Origin: Symbiodinium natans
Lineage: Eukaryota; Sar; Dinophyceae; Suessiales; Symbiodiniaceae
Assembly (NCBI GenBank): GCA_905221605.1
Contig: CAJNDS010000261.1
Location: 64,001 to 128,000, forward strand
Direction: 5' to 3'
DNA: 64,000 nucleotides
Every line of letters starts with the position of its first letter. Position 1 is the first letter of the stretch. Positions 33,520 through 44,300 of this stretch are shown one piece after another. The position numbers and the translations under genes were made by a program. The notes under the pieces are model-generated. The model worked only from the letters and a program-made list of their open reading frames with translations. It ran no database searches and was not told the origin of the DNA.

Positions 33520-33891
33520 TTGGGTTTAGGGTTTAGGGTTTAGGGTTTAGGGTTTAGGGTTTAGGGTTTAGGGTTTAGGGTTTAGGGTTTAGGGTTTAGG
33601 GTTTAGGGTTTAGGGTGTTAGGGTGTTAGGGTTAGGGTTTAGGGTTTAGGGTGTAGGGTTTAGGTTTAGGGTTAGGTTAGGGTTTAGGGTCCGCGCCCCG
33701 CTCCGCTGTGGTTGGGGCCCTCCTGTGGGGTGGTGTGGTTGGGGGTTTGAGGGTTTAGGGTTTAGGGTTTAGGGTTTAGGGTTTAGGGTTTTTAGGGTTT
33801 AGGGTTTAGGGGCTTAGGGTTAGGGCTTAGGGCTTAGGGTTTAGGGTTTAGGTTAGGTTTAGGGTTTAGGGTTTTAGGGTTTAGGGTTAGG
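33520..33891 (+). repeat. Interstitial TTTAGGG telomere-type array, two blocks
   Basis: Block 1 (about 33,524-33,690) and block 2 (about 33,746-33,891) consist of mostly perfect TTTAGGG units with some TTAGGG, GTTAGGG and TTTTAGGG variants. Each block is preceded by the same ~38-bp leader (33,481-33,518 and 33,708-33,745; shared GTGGTGTGGTTGGGG), so leader plus array was duplicated with a period of about 227 bp. TTTAGGG is the telomere repeat known from dinoflagellates and plants. Unique sequence continues on both sides, so this is internal, not a chromosome end. Confidence 0.95.
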
Positions 33892-34100
33892 GGGGTGGTG
33901 GGGGGGGGGGGGGGATACCATGGGGGGGGGGGGGGGGGGGGTGGGGGGCCGACACGGGACACGGAACGATATATACATATGTTTCATATTTATATATATA
34001 CACATATCATATATCATATATCATATATAGCATACCATATCATATCATCTATATATATATATATATCTCTCTCTATATATATGTATATGTTTATTTATTA
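33892..34100 (+). repeat. G homopolymers and AT microsatellite
   Basis: G runs up to about 20 nt lie at 33,898-33,942, then ATATCAT/TATATA repeats at 33,970-34,090. Confidence 0.9.
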
Positions 34101-34139
34101 TCATAGCCCATGGACTTAAGATAGAAACATCACCATGTC

Positions 34140-34250
34140 TAGATCCTATAGACGGCTCAGGAAGCTGGACCCTGTCCTCGCCAAGCACTGGGCAGTAGCC
34201 CATGAAAGGGCTTTGGCAGGCATCCAGACAATACATGGATACCAAAACCA
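34140..34250 (+). CDS. LDPVLA-x-x-W motif copy 3 (exon-like)
   Basis: It reads RKLDPVLAKHWAVAHERALA in an open + frame that ends in a TAG near 34,250. It is related to the pieces at 31,155 and 31,448, and likewise stands next to low-complexity DNA. The function is unknown. Confidence 0.4.
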
Positions 34251-34699
34251 GTAGCGCCTTACTCGAGGGAGGCTGCCCGTTGTGGGCTTACATGGCACCA
34301 AGCAACCGCAAGCTGTGAGCCGAGGCAAGGGGATTCCGGACCCAGAAGAAGCGGGTCCCAAAGCGGACTTTTCAAGGACTGGGAGCCGACTTCGGGCATA
34401 GTGACGCGATCTAGCACGTAGTGATGAGAGGTATCTGGCAACGGCCTGCCTGACAGGAAAGACACCGAGCTTGCAAAGCGCTTTGCAAAGCTTCAAAGAC
34501 AAGCTCAAAGAAACGAAGGCCTGCGAGATTTGCTGAGCTTGGTTTACACATGTTTACACCATCAAGGGCACTGTCTTGCTCAGGCGGCGAGGCAGAGAGA
34601 TGCCAGCTGCAATTTTCTGTTGATTTGGCTGCAGTGCAGCTCTGTATATCTCCGTGCTGTGGTGCTCCTTAAGTTAAACAGTGGTTTCTTCCCACAGCG

Positions 34700-36050
34700 T
34701 CGCTGTGCTTATATCTGAGGCTGGAGAGGCCAAGGAGCATGAAGTTTCCTGGGAGGAAGGTGCCGAAGGTACCGGCCGCCTTCAGTGGAGCGCTGTGACC
34801 TATCTGAAACGACGGACCACAGCGTTGCGCAAATTTGCACAAGGCTGCCCCAATGGTTGGCACTTTCGACAAAAGCCTTGAGGTGGTCCTGGCAGACCTC
34901 ACGATTGATCTCGAAGTCTGTGCTCTGGTTCGATGTCTGGAGAGCACGGAGACGACAGAGACCATCGTCCTACAAAGGCTGGGCAACAAATCTTTGCAAG
35001 TGATTTCGGCATGGGACGTCTCGGTCAGGAATGCTCGCGGAGGAACTTTTGTGGGCGCGCTCGATTCGAAATCTGACAGGTGCTATCCGGGTGGTGGCTG
35101 TGTTGGCTGTGTTGGGGGTCAGGGTGGTTGCTCAGCACATCAGTTTCCCTCGACTGCAGGAGACTCGTCATTAGACAAGGCCAAGCTGTGCATGCAGCAT
35201 GTGCTAAAAAAGGCAGTGCGACTCCTTCAAGGGCTTAAAGATATTCGTTCGCTGCCTCCCGCTTCGGCCACACTTGTGCATTGTTTCGAGGCGAAGAGCA
35301 GTTGAGAAAGGAAGCAGTGGGCCTAGTGTGACTGTAGGGGCGAAGTCCCAATATGCCGAGTACGCACGGTACAGCGCACGGCGTTGTGTACCTGGAGACC
35401 AGGTCGTAAAAATCGTCTTCAAATTCAGCAATTCCTTCAGTTGGTTCACGCATCACTGGCTGTTTTACGTACCCTGTTGATGTCTCGGCGAGGCATAACT
35501 AGTGCTCAGCTGCATTTAGCTGCAATGATGGCAGGGGCAAAGAGGTTGAGCTGGTCGGGAGCTAAGCCGCAAGGACAAGGCAAGTGCGCATTCTGGCCTC
35601 GGCAGTTTCTTCCCAACGCCCCAGGTGTTGCTGAAGGACTGATGCGAGTGAACCATCCATTCTTTCCCTGTTGCGTTGAACGGCAAGTGGCAGAACTGCG
35701 TGCAGCGTAGTGCTGCCATGCCATGGGGATTGTTGCTGCTGTGCATAGCTTTGCAATCCGCAAGACGGAGGGCAGGAAATTGAGGGCTGGCCAGTGCGTG
35801 GCCAGTGGCTAGCGAGGAGTCTGTACAATAAGGATGTTTCACCATGTGCGAGCTTGGCTCAGGCATTCTAAGCAAAAGATCCTGGGCCTCCTAACAGACC
35901 TTAAGAGGGTGATCGACCTTGAGTCGTCATTTGACAATGAGAACTACTGCAAGCTGAAACTGAACCCTTCGCTGCCTGTTTGCAGAAGGGAAATGGTGAA
36001 GAAGAAGAGGAAGAAGAAGAGAACGCTGTCTTTTGCAAAGCCGTAAGCAT
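34700..36050 (+). CDS. Unassigned exon-like pieces
   Basis: Several + frames look coding. 34,850-35,030 reads FDKSLEVVLADLTIDLEVCA and then LVRCLESTETTETIVLQRLG. 35,165-35,260 reads DKAKLCMQHVLKKAVRLLQG. 35,870-36,045 reads KILGLLTDLKRVIDLESSFD and ends in a lysine-rich tail and a TAA near 36,046. They could be exons of one helical protein. No family is recognised. Confidence 0.3.
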
Positions 36051-36409
36051 CCGAAAATGGGGGTACCTTTTTTTGGGGGGTTCCGATAATAAGGATTATA
36101 GTACTTAGGGGGATATTAGGGGTACCCTATTTTGGGAAACCCCCATATGACGACACAGAACAGCATCCCGCCTCATTGTGTCTTTCCTGCTGGACGAGTG
36201 TATAAAACCTTCGACGTCTCTCGGAGAACCGCGAGGTGACTCATCTGTGCCTCGCACATGATGCTCGGTTGTTATTGCCTGCCCGTTTACGTTACTTTAA
36301 TCAAAGGTCAGCGCTCTCCTTCTCCTCCTCCTGTTGAAGCCGCTTGTTGAACCTGTGCAGCGAATCTAAGGATGCAGAGGAAAGGGAAAGAATCTCCGGT
36401 CTATGCTTC

Positions 36410-36412
<3 letters not shown>

Positions 36413-36466
<54 letters not shown>
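36413..36466 (+). repeat. (GT)n microsatellite
   Basis: About 27 GT units, followed by two copies of TTTGTGTCGTTTTT. Confidence 0.97.
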
Positions 36467-36469
<3 letters not shown>

Positions 36470-36499
36470 TGTGTCGTTTTTTTGTGTCGTTTTTTTGCT

Positions 36500-37640
36500 A
36501 GCTCTCGCCTTTTTCTTGCAGTTCTCCGACCTCGGCGTAGTTCTTCCAGAGTGCTTTGTGTTCTACAGGGTTCGTAAGGAGGGGGGTCCAAGGGTGGCAG
36601 GTGGCCCAATGTTCCTTAATTCTCCCGACAAGATAGCACGACCTGCAGAATGACTTATCCTTAATACGTACGATTCATGCAGAAGGACGAAGGCGCGAAG
36701 ACCAACCCCAAAGGACATTTCGCAGATTCTTCAACCCTTGGCCCTTGAAAGGACAGCCCGAAGCCCTGAGCATCCCCTCAGGCTAGGATGGTCCATGATG
36801 GCCCTAATCCACTACGTTAAAAGGAGGGCGGTTGCTTTGTGACAATCCCACACACCTCCGAAAGTGAAAAGGCAAAGGCTTTTGGGACTCCTAGGCCGGA
36901 TGACCTTCCCATTGAGACTATCCCCAACTTTCGGACAAGCCCTCGACCCGCCAGGTTACAGTTTAGCCTTCAAACCCTGATAGATATGGCTCACCTGACA
37001 AAACCGTTAACTGGTGCCGCCAGACACAAGATGCTGCACCATGTCATGTGGGGAATACAAACTCACGGCTTTTGCGCCAGGTTAAAGGCATCACTGGTTG
37101 TGCGAAGGCGCCGAGAAAGAGAGCAAGCTTGAGTTATCGTTGTGGCATTTCGGGGAGTTGCCATGGAGACAGGCCCCAAGAAATGGCTTCAAGGTCAAGA
37201 AAGATTCGTCCACACCTCAGTCATACAGGTCAGCATTTGGACAAGATACTGTTTAGGAGGGCCCTTCTGTTCACGACTACGTGCGCATGTTCCGTACCTT
37301 GGGGCGAACGCAGCGCTGCCTCACGCCTGCATAGCCTGCCCGTACCCAAGGTCTCATGCCCTCAAGCACGAAATCGTTTGTACACAGCCGTCGCCCGCAC
37401 TCACCTGGAAGCGCATGCCGGCCCGGCTTGTGCTAGAGCAGGCCGCAGGCGCAAGGTGGTCAAGAGCTGTCCAGTGCCAGTATGGCCCATCCAAGACAGC
37501 CGACATAAGCTGGCAGCAGAAAACAGCCCGAAGAAGAGCGACAGGAGGTTTGCAGGAGTGGCTTGGGTCTCCGAAACTCAGCACGCCAATGATTGAAAAA
37601 CCTGAGGCTTCTCAAACCCTAAACCGTAAAGTCCTGATCC
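36500..37640. other. No assigned gene
   Basis: Long open frames exist (for example 37,048-37,657 in two frames), but their translations are basic and cysteine/serine-rich without any family signature. I do not support a gene here. Confidence 0.4.
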
Positions 37641-37654
37641 ATCCGTTGTCGTCG

Positions 37655-37928
37655 TAGTAGGAGTAGAAAGTAGTAGAAATAGAAGTAGTAAGCGTACGAG
37701 TAGTAGCATCAGCAGTAGTAGCAATCGTAGCGGCAGTAGCAGGAGCAGGAGTAGCAGGAGCAGGAGTAGCATTCACAACAGCAGTAGCAGCAGTGGACTT
37801 GAGCGCGATGCGGAAACTGGACGCGATTCAGGAACCCAGCATTCAGGAAACTAGCCGATTCAGGAAACTAGCTTCGCGCTATTCAGGAAACTACGCAAAT
37901 CAGGAAACTGCCCGATTCAGAACTACGG

Positions 37929-37985
<57 letters not shown>
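37655..37985 (+). repeat. AGTAG triplet repeats, ATTCAGGAAACTA units, and a 53-nt G run
   Basis: GTAGTAG/GCAGTAG/GGAGCAG triplet repeats occupy 37,655-37,795. About five copies of ATTCAGGAAACTA, 17-25 nt apart, follow at 37,824-37,925. Then comes an uninterrupted run of 53 G (37,933-37,985), the longest homopolymer in the window. Confidence 0.95.
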
Positions 37986-37986
<1 letters not shown>

Positions 37987-37999
37987 GGGGATGATAACG

Positions 38000-40070
38000 T
38001 TCGTGGGTGCTTTCAGAAAACTTTGCGATTCCCAAATCTGCGGTCGCCTGAATCCACACTTGCCACGCTCCCAGTTTCTCGAAGCCGCGGTTTCCCAATC
38101 CGTGTTCTCCGGTTTCCGCACAGCCCTGGCTGTACTTTCATGCCTCTGCAACTGGATGAGGCAGCAGCGGTATAGGCCATAAGCTTGAAACCCCAAGTCT
38201 GCAGTTGTTCCTCAACTTTTGCATCCCGGCATTCGTTCCTGTCACTGGTTATAGGGTGTCTCGTTGGTCGTTGAGCAACTAAGGGACGGACTCCTGGAGT
38301 CTGTCGAAGGAATGCAATACATGCTGTGCCTGAACCTGAGTTTGCCTTCTATTCATGTGTACTTTTCGTGATTAGATTGTAGAGGTGCAGATCGGGCAGG
38401 GGTGGCGCTTGGTTAGGTTTTGCAACGCCACCTTGTGCTGGGCGACGTGTGTGAAACACCTTGCTGAGCCCACGTTGCTTCCATGATGTGCTGCTGCGCT
38501 GCACTACCAGCCATCCTGCAAATGCACCGGTGCGTGTCTGCATCACATGCTTTGGAGGCGAGGCGGAAGGCAGGGAAATTGGTCTTGGAAGGGGCTGGTA
38601 CCGTTCTCATCATCACCGTCACCACTGCCGCCGACAGTCTTACCTCTTTCTGTTCGCACTCTTTTGTATTTTGGCCCTTGCCTTCACAAACCCCTTTGTT
38701 GTCCAGACCGAACTAGAGCGCCGATTACACCAAAGTCTTGAGGGTTGCATGTCTCAGCCAACAAGGTCTCAAGCGATTGATGGCATTTTGCCAGTTCGCA
38801 CCGCGCTTGGAGAGCAGTCTAGACGTGCCGGGTCTTGTTTCATCTTCATAGTGGCAGGCCCGTCCAAATGCTGACGTCTCCAAGCACATGCCAGAGTGAA
38901 TTGCATATGGCCTAGCAGCTGAACACTTGTGAAATTGAATGCGAGCCTAGTCAGAGGCCCAGCTCCTCGCTCGCAGTAGGAATCGGCTACCAGTTGCCCG
39001 ACAGCAGTCTGTGCGCCTGACTGCTCCCCGAACAGATGCAGAGATCTGCAAAAGGCGGTTTGCTTGGGCTTAATTAGTGAGGCGTGGTGTTAGGTCCTTG
39101 TATTGTATGTTGGCAGTACATCACGTTGATCAATTGCAAGGCCTGGAGTGTCTTCATGCCCCGTCCCCACTGCACCCTCAGATATCGCATTACAAACGCA
39201 AGGGCTTCTGTTGTGTGAAGCGTCTAAGATGGACAAGGACGGCTGTTTGCTGGACATCGCGGCAGTCAGTATCGATTCTGCCGCGTCGCTTCCCTCACTC
39301 AGATCCCTTACTTGTTTACAGTGGAAGTCTATGCGACAAATGGGAAGCCAACAACATATGCTAGTTCATGTTCTGTTTGCATGTATTTGCAAAATTATAC
39401 CGTACCTTTATCTGTATCTATCTTTTCGTTCGTTTGTATTCGTATCCGTATTTTTTGTATCTAGATTCATACATTGCATGGCTTTCTTATGACCTTGTGT
39501 TTAGTATTGCCTGGCTTGTCTGGGGGAGTAGGGACTTTTTTTGTGCCTATCTTTCAAGGTCAATTCTTCTACTTATATCTTTTTTCCGAACCCTTTCCAT
39601 GCTCTCAGAATTTGGAGGTGGTGCAGGACGAACATTTCCGCCATTATCTACTTTTGCTATGTCCTTATCACCCTTCAAGCACAAGAAATTGCTATTGGAT
39701 TCTTAATCTCAGGTATCTCTTCATGTAACATGTCTCTTAACTTTTTTTGGTGGGCAACATTTCTAAATCTGAGAGATCTGGTTGTCTGATGTTTGAAGCC
39801 ACTCCCCGTATCTCCTTGGGCTTTTTTGATTACAGATTTCATGCTTTTGTTAACATTGCCTTCAATATCACAGGGTGATCTTCATTCTAGCATACTTTTT
39901 TTGTCATCCTGTACTTGGAGGAGACATCATCATCTGCTTTGTTGTGTTGGACATCCCAAAGTTTATATCTTAATGTTGATTGCATCTGCGCGCATACGCT
40001 AATGAGTCCGTGGCGCCATGGATCTTGCAAGTGCTTGGAGTTGCGCTGTTTGCTGTCCTGCGTGGTGGTT
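38000..40070. other. No assigned gene; AT-rich island at 39,360-39,990
   Basis: Most of this interval is ordinary. About 39,360 to 39,990 is clearly richer in T and A than its surroundings, with pyrimidine-rich words (TTTTTTG, TATCTTTT), and gives hydrophobic phenylalanine/leucine-rich translations in all frames. That pattern reflects base composition, not membrane proteins. Confidence 0.5.
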
Positions 40071-40099
40071 GCCTGGGGCTTCCCGGCTTGTCCACCTCC

Positions 40100-40255
40100 A
40101 GATGCACACTGCGTGGCGCGCGTACGAAATGAGCTGACAGCGGCTTGGAAGCTGCGTGCTGAAGTGGACAAAACCATCTCCCAGCGCACCTATGAGCTCC
40201 TCATCCTGTACGATTGGATTCCGCAGGAGGATGCTGCAAGACATTATGCCTGCTG
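40100..40255 (+). CDS. Unassigned exon
   Basis: The frame reads ARVRNELTAAWKLRAEVDKT, then ISQRTYELLILYDWIPQEDA, with a stop at 40,253-40,255. Codon use and amphipathic pattern are coding-like. It precedes the larger exon at 40,328 on the same strand. The family is not recognised. Confidence 0.4.
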
Positions 40256-40327
40256 ACAATGTGCTAATGCCTGCGTGATGTTCAGCTTTTGTCTCCTTGT
40301 CTACTACTCGCGGTGTAATGCTTAAGG

Positions 40328-40925
40328 ATGTATACCCTGCATCAGGAAGCCGCCCAGCGCAATACAGCGCTCATGGGTGTTGAAGCTATGGAGGCTGGCA
40401 GGCATCTGCTTTGTGCAGCGACATTTCTGGGATGCGATCCTACTGGTGTGGAGAATGCAGTTTCCATGGTCGAGCCCCGAAGAATGTCAGCTCAGGTTCT
40501 TGCGGAGAAAGCTGTTGCAACGTGTGGTGACGTTCCGCCAGATTTGAACATGGACTGGTTTGGTGTCTGCAGTAATGCAATCTGGGAGTGGACGGAGGCT
40601 GAGTACATGGTGTCGGCTAAACTATTTATGACAAATTCTGGCCAGCCGCAGTTGTCTGATGATGCTGACAAGCTTAACCTTCGCAAGACAGATTCTGCTG
40701 TTGGATATGGTGCTGTGGTTTATCCCTCAACTTTCAGCCCTGGCAGAATATGCGAGCTAAGCAGCACGCGCATGCCCAGCAAATATTCCGAGTTTGGCAT
40801 GCAGCCTGTGTTCAGCGGCGAAGCTTTTCACGACGTCTCCTGGGTAGATGTCAACAACCTTCGAACTCGCCACTTGAGCTCCATTTCGCTTCTGGAAGCT
40901 CTTGAAAATGGAGCTGCTTTGCAGG
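40328..40925 (+). CDS. Unrecognised protein, large exon
   Basis: About 199 codons stay open from an ATG (MYTLHQEAAQRNTALMGVEA) to a probable donor near 40,925; the frame remains open further, but the composition changes. It contains DLNMDWFGVCSNAIWEWTEA, VGYGAVVYPSTFSPGRI and FSGEAFHDVSWVDVNNLRTR. I see no signal peptide or membrane helix and recognise no family. It lies 0.4 kb upstream of the methyltransferase-like exon on the same strand and may be part of the same gene, which would make that enzyme a two-domain protein. Confidence 0.5.
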
Positions 40926-41343
40926 CAAGGCATCCATGGGGCCTGTCTCGGGTTGCCATCAACCTTGGAGGCCGCAGTTGTCCTTTACATGCAAATTATG
41001 AATTAAAAATGCGAGTTGTGAATCTCAGTTGTCTGCTGGTTCAAGCAAAACCAACTTGCGCAAACTTGAAGGTGCCATTTGGCAGCAGAACGGGCTTTCG
41101 CTCTAGCGCTTTCGTACGTGCAACCCCTGCAGCCCGTGTTACGTCGTCAATTTTTAACGGTTTGCTGCACCTGCCGCGGGGCCCAATTCCTCACAATTCC
41201 AGAAAGCCTGCGCCCAGCCACAGAGGCCTCAGGACAAAACACAAAGTCGCACCGCAACACCGCGAAGGTCAGCGACAGCCAAGCGCTGGCCCAGCCCATC
41301 GGCTGATGGGTTGTAGCAGATAGCAGAGCTATGCAGAGCTTCT

Positions 41344-42228
41344 ATGAACTTTACGCTTCATGGTTGGGATCTGTGTAGCAGCTTCCTCGACGAGGGCGAA
41401 ACTAGAACTGAACTAGCTTCGCGCGTCAAGAGTCCACCACTCTGCCATGTGCTGGTGAAGACAACACCTGTGTCAATGTGGTACATGCATGTAGATGTGA
41501 CCATCATGTGGCAATCAGCCGTGGTTGAATGTGCACGTGATGTGCAAAATGTGCTTGGAGGTGGAGACGGTGCATGCCGGGTAGGGCATGGCCTGGATCC
41601 TGTGAACTGCTTCTTCCCACAAGGATTCGGCGGCGTGGTCTTTGAAGCAAACAGGTCTTTGGAGCAAGCCCTGACCGACAATCTGGCGCAGTTTGCGCCT
41701 GGTGTGCAGATCGTTTTGGAAGCAGCAGCCGAAGAGACAGTGTCCGAAAGGCTGGAGGAAGCCTTGTCAAGGCGACCATTTCAAGTTTCAAAAGATGAGG
41801 TTGACATCATCAAGGTGGACGTCGATGGCCCAGACTGTCATTTGGTGCGAGGGCTCTCGAGAGCAGGTTGGAGACCAAAAATCTGGCACGTGGAAGTCAA
41901 TCCCCTGTTCCCACCGGGCATTACTGTGTGGCCACACGGCCCTAGTCTGGGCTCGCAGACAACAGTGAATCGGCAAGGGGACTTGAGTTCTGCATTTTCG
42001 CGTCGCGGAGCTGTGCATGAGAAGCAGGCTCTTGTAGGCTGCTCAGTGCAAGCGCTGCTGGACTCAGCCGGACCTGAGTATGTGTTCCTCCATATGGAGT
42101 TTGAAAATGCGGTTCTTCTTCGAGAAGACATCTCAACTGCATTGGAGCCATGGCTCTCATCTCGAGACATCGCGCGGGCCTCAGGTGGTCTACATGCACG
42201 GGATGACTACATCGCAAGACCGGTCTAA
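41344..42228 (+). CDS. FkbM-type SAM-dependent methyltransferase-like exon
   Basis: This is a 294-codon frame. Residues ~95-125 hold a loop and strand ending FGGVVFEANRSLEQAL, like the acidic SAM-ribose strand (fEPnp) of FkbM methyltransferases. Residues ~155-200 hold DEVDIIKVDVDGPDCHLVRG, the family signature DxxKxDxEGxE...L-G, followed by WHVEVNPLFPPGITVWP. The glycine-rich first SAM loop is not classical, so activity is uncertain. Such enzymes O-methylate small molecules or sugars; the substrate cannot be read. The frame closes at 42,226-42,228, but a piece downstream at 42,235-42,300 (WRDGYFCHPCLCEARPC) may be the next exon, so the true end may lie further on. Upstream exons are probably missing. 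Confidence 0.65.
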   Translation: MNFTLHGWDLCSSFLDEGETRTELASRVKSPPLCHVLVKTTPVSMWYMHVDVTIMWQSAVVECARDVQNVLGGGDGACRVGHGLDPVNCFFPQGFGGVVFEANRSLEQALTDNLAQFAPGVQIVLEAAAEETVSERLEEALSRRPFQVSKDEVDIIKVDVDGPDCHLVRGLSRAGWRPKIWHVEVNPLFPPGITVWPHGPSLGSQTTVNRQGDLSSAFSRRGAVHEKQALVGCSVQALLDSAGPEYVFLHMEFENAVLLREDISTALEPWLSSRDIARASGGLHARDDYIARPV

Positions 42229-44300
42229 GCTCAGGTGCAGAAGTGGCGCGATGGCTATTTCTGTCATCCGTGCCTTTGCGAAGCAAGACCTTGTCAGGTT
42301 GTTTGTGCCATCTTGTACCCCATTGAACCCGCTGCTTTGGCTGCGGGCAACTACAGGATGGCACGTGTCCGAATGCCGCACGACAAAGACCAGGACATGC
42401 CAAGCGAAGTCCTCAAACCATATCTTTGAGAAGTTGAGAAGAGCTTTACTTGAGGACTCTCTTTTCCTACACTACGACTTCAGGCGTTGGGGAGTTAGGA
42501 GCTCGTTGCGAAAAAATGCTCGAAGTTGCCAGATGCCTCCGCCTATGCGCTTCCAAGGATCCCACTCTCTCCAAAGAGCAGCTTGTCCTGCTGGTACAGG
42601 TGGCTGCACTTCCTGCTTGGCACAGCTCAGAGAGCAATTGTGTCGATTCAGGACTTCCTGGAGTCCTTTGTCCAAGACGGAACTTACAGCTGTTTTCCCA
42701 GAATTTGCAGAATTTGCACAGAGCCGACACTTCATCAAATCTCGGACCAGTTTTGAGTTTATTTCTTCGGGGTCCGAGGCTTCCAGGCGGTCTTGCCATC
42801 CCCCTCTCACTCGGCACAGCAATCTCGGTCGGCCGCCCAGATCCTAAGGCAATGCATATGAAAGCTGTGCAAGCAAGTATTGGTGAGCGCGCAACTGCGG
42901 CAACTTTGGGAGAATGGAGGCCAGAATCTGATGGGAAGCTTTGGGCTCGTCGCTCGCACGTTGAGGACGGATGCAAAGCACGGAGCGTAATCGGCAAGAG
43001 CAGGACCATCAAGGGCACGCCAGCACCACCTGAAAGGACGTCAACTGCGACACGACCTCCAAGAGCTATGTTTTTCAGCCGCTTCTGGCATGTTCTGGTA
43101 ATTCTGCGGAAGTGTGTCATCTACGTATACTATGTTTTGCTGGTGCTGACGCCTTGCCAGGTGGCAGATCATTCAGGATAATATAGAGCGCGTGCACCTG
43201 AGACCTTCTCTGGAGTGTGCATGCAAACGCTCAGCCTGCGTTGCGCCTGCGCTCAATCATGGCCGCAGGCTTGCTATCTTCTTGGGCCACCGGCGATGGC
43301 CATGTGGAAGGTGCCCCACGAACATAATTTCAAGAAGAACGCTGGGATGGAGAACAAGGCCTTTGGAACTCACAACAGATCCCAACAGTAATCCCAACAG
43401 TGTAGATGAAGGAGATAAAGAAGTCACAGGCGACAAAACCCACAAACATGATTCAGATTCAGTTGCCTCAGGAGGTCTTGGCCGAAGAAGCTATTATCCG
43501 CGAACGTGCACTTGTTGTTTGATCACAGAGTATGTCAAGCTCCTGACGGTTCTCACATACTTCCCAAATGTTGGATGACAGGATCCTGCTTGCAAATGCC
43601 ATTGTCGCAAATGAAGCGTCGGTTTTAGCAGCCATGGGTGGGAAGGGAAAGCCCGATGTGGAAGGTGTGCTGACTGCCTTGGTGGAAAACTTTGCCAGCC
43701 AGCTTAACATTGACAGGGCGTGCACCTCTCAGCGATGTCCCCGCAATGTGTCTCTGATACAAGATGCGTCTGAGAGTTGTTAGTTTTGACTGTAGGTGGT
43801 CGATCTTCAAGTCAGTGGCTGCGGCAGAGCGTGGCACTTAACAACAAGGTAGCCAGTTTCGCTTAGTGCTTGTCCTTCACCTGAAGATTTAAGTTGGGTT
43901 GTGTTTTGGATACTACAGCGTGCGACATGTCCCTGGACATGTTCACCTGCGACACGTTGTCTCGGGAACGAAACGGTTTCAGTAGTTAGACCGGGACGGA
44001 GAAGATGGCTTGAGTTGATAGCAGCGCAAGCTCAACTGCAGAGGTGTCCTCTGGGAGGCATTGCTGTGCGGAGCTTGGATGCTTGGAAACTCGCCTTGGA
44101 ATGCAACGTAGCGGCATTGAGATTGCAGCGGCTATGCGATGGCGCTGCCAATCGAACTTCTGGAAGGACCGATCCTGCATGTGCTTTGCATCTCGAGTTC
44201 GCCTTCCTGTTCAGTGATCTGCGAAGCATCCCTCATTTGCCAAGGCGTAGGCGGCCGTAGGCGAATGCTTGCACTCTAGCTGCAGAGGACAACCCCGTCT
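42229..44300 (+). other. Exon-like pieces, unassigned
   Basis: + strand pieces that look coding are 43,165-43,230 (WQIIQDNIERVHLRPSLECA), 43,450-43,520 (QIQLPQEVLAEEAIIRERAL), 43,568-43,730 (DDRILLANAIVANEASVLAA, then DVEGVLTALVENFASQLN) and 44,070-44,170 (AWKLALECNVAALRLQRLCD). They may continue the gene begun at 40.1 kb or form another. I recognise no family. Long - strand frames over 42.4-43.1 kb have no such character. Confidence 0.35.

Noticed and set aside
39360-39800. Hydrophobic phenylalanine/leucine-rich ORFs suggesting membrane proteins
   Set aside because: All frames of this T-rich island look hydrophobic, so it is a base-composition effect.
42467-43120. Minus-strand ORF of 217 codons
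   Set aside because: No coding character; it overlaps + strand exon-like pieces in other frames.
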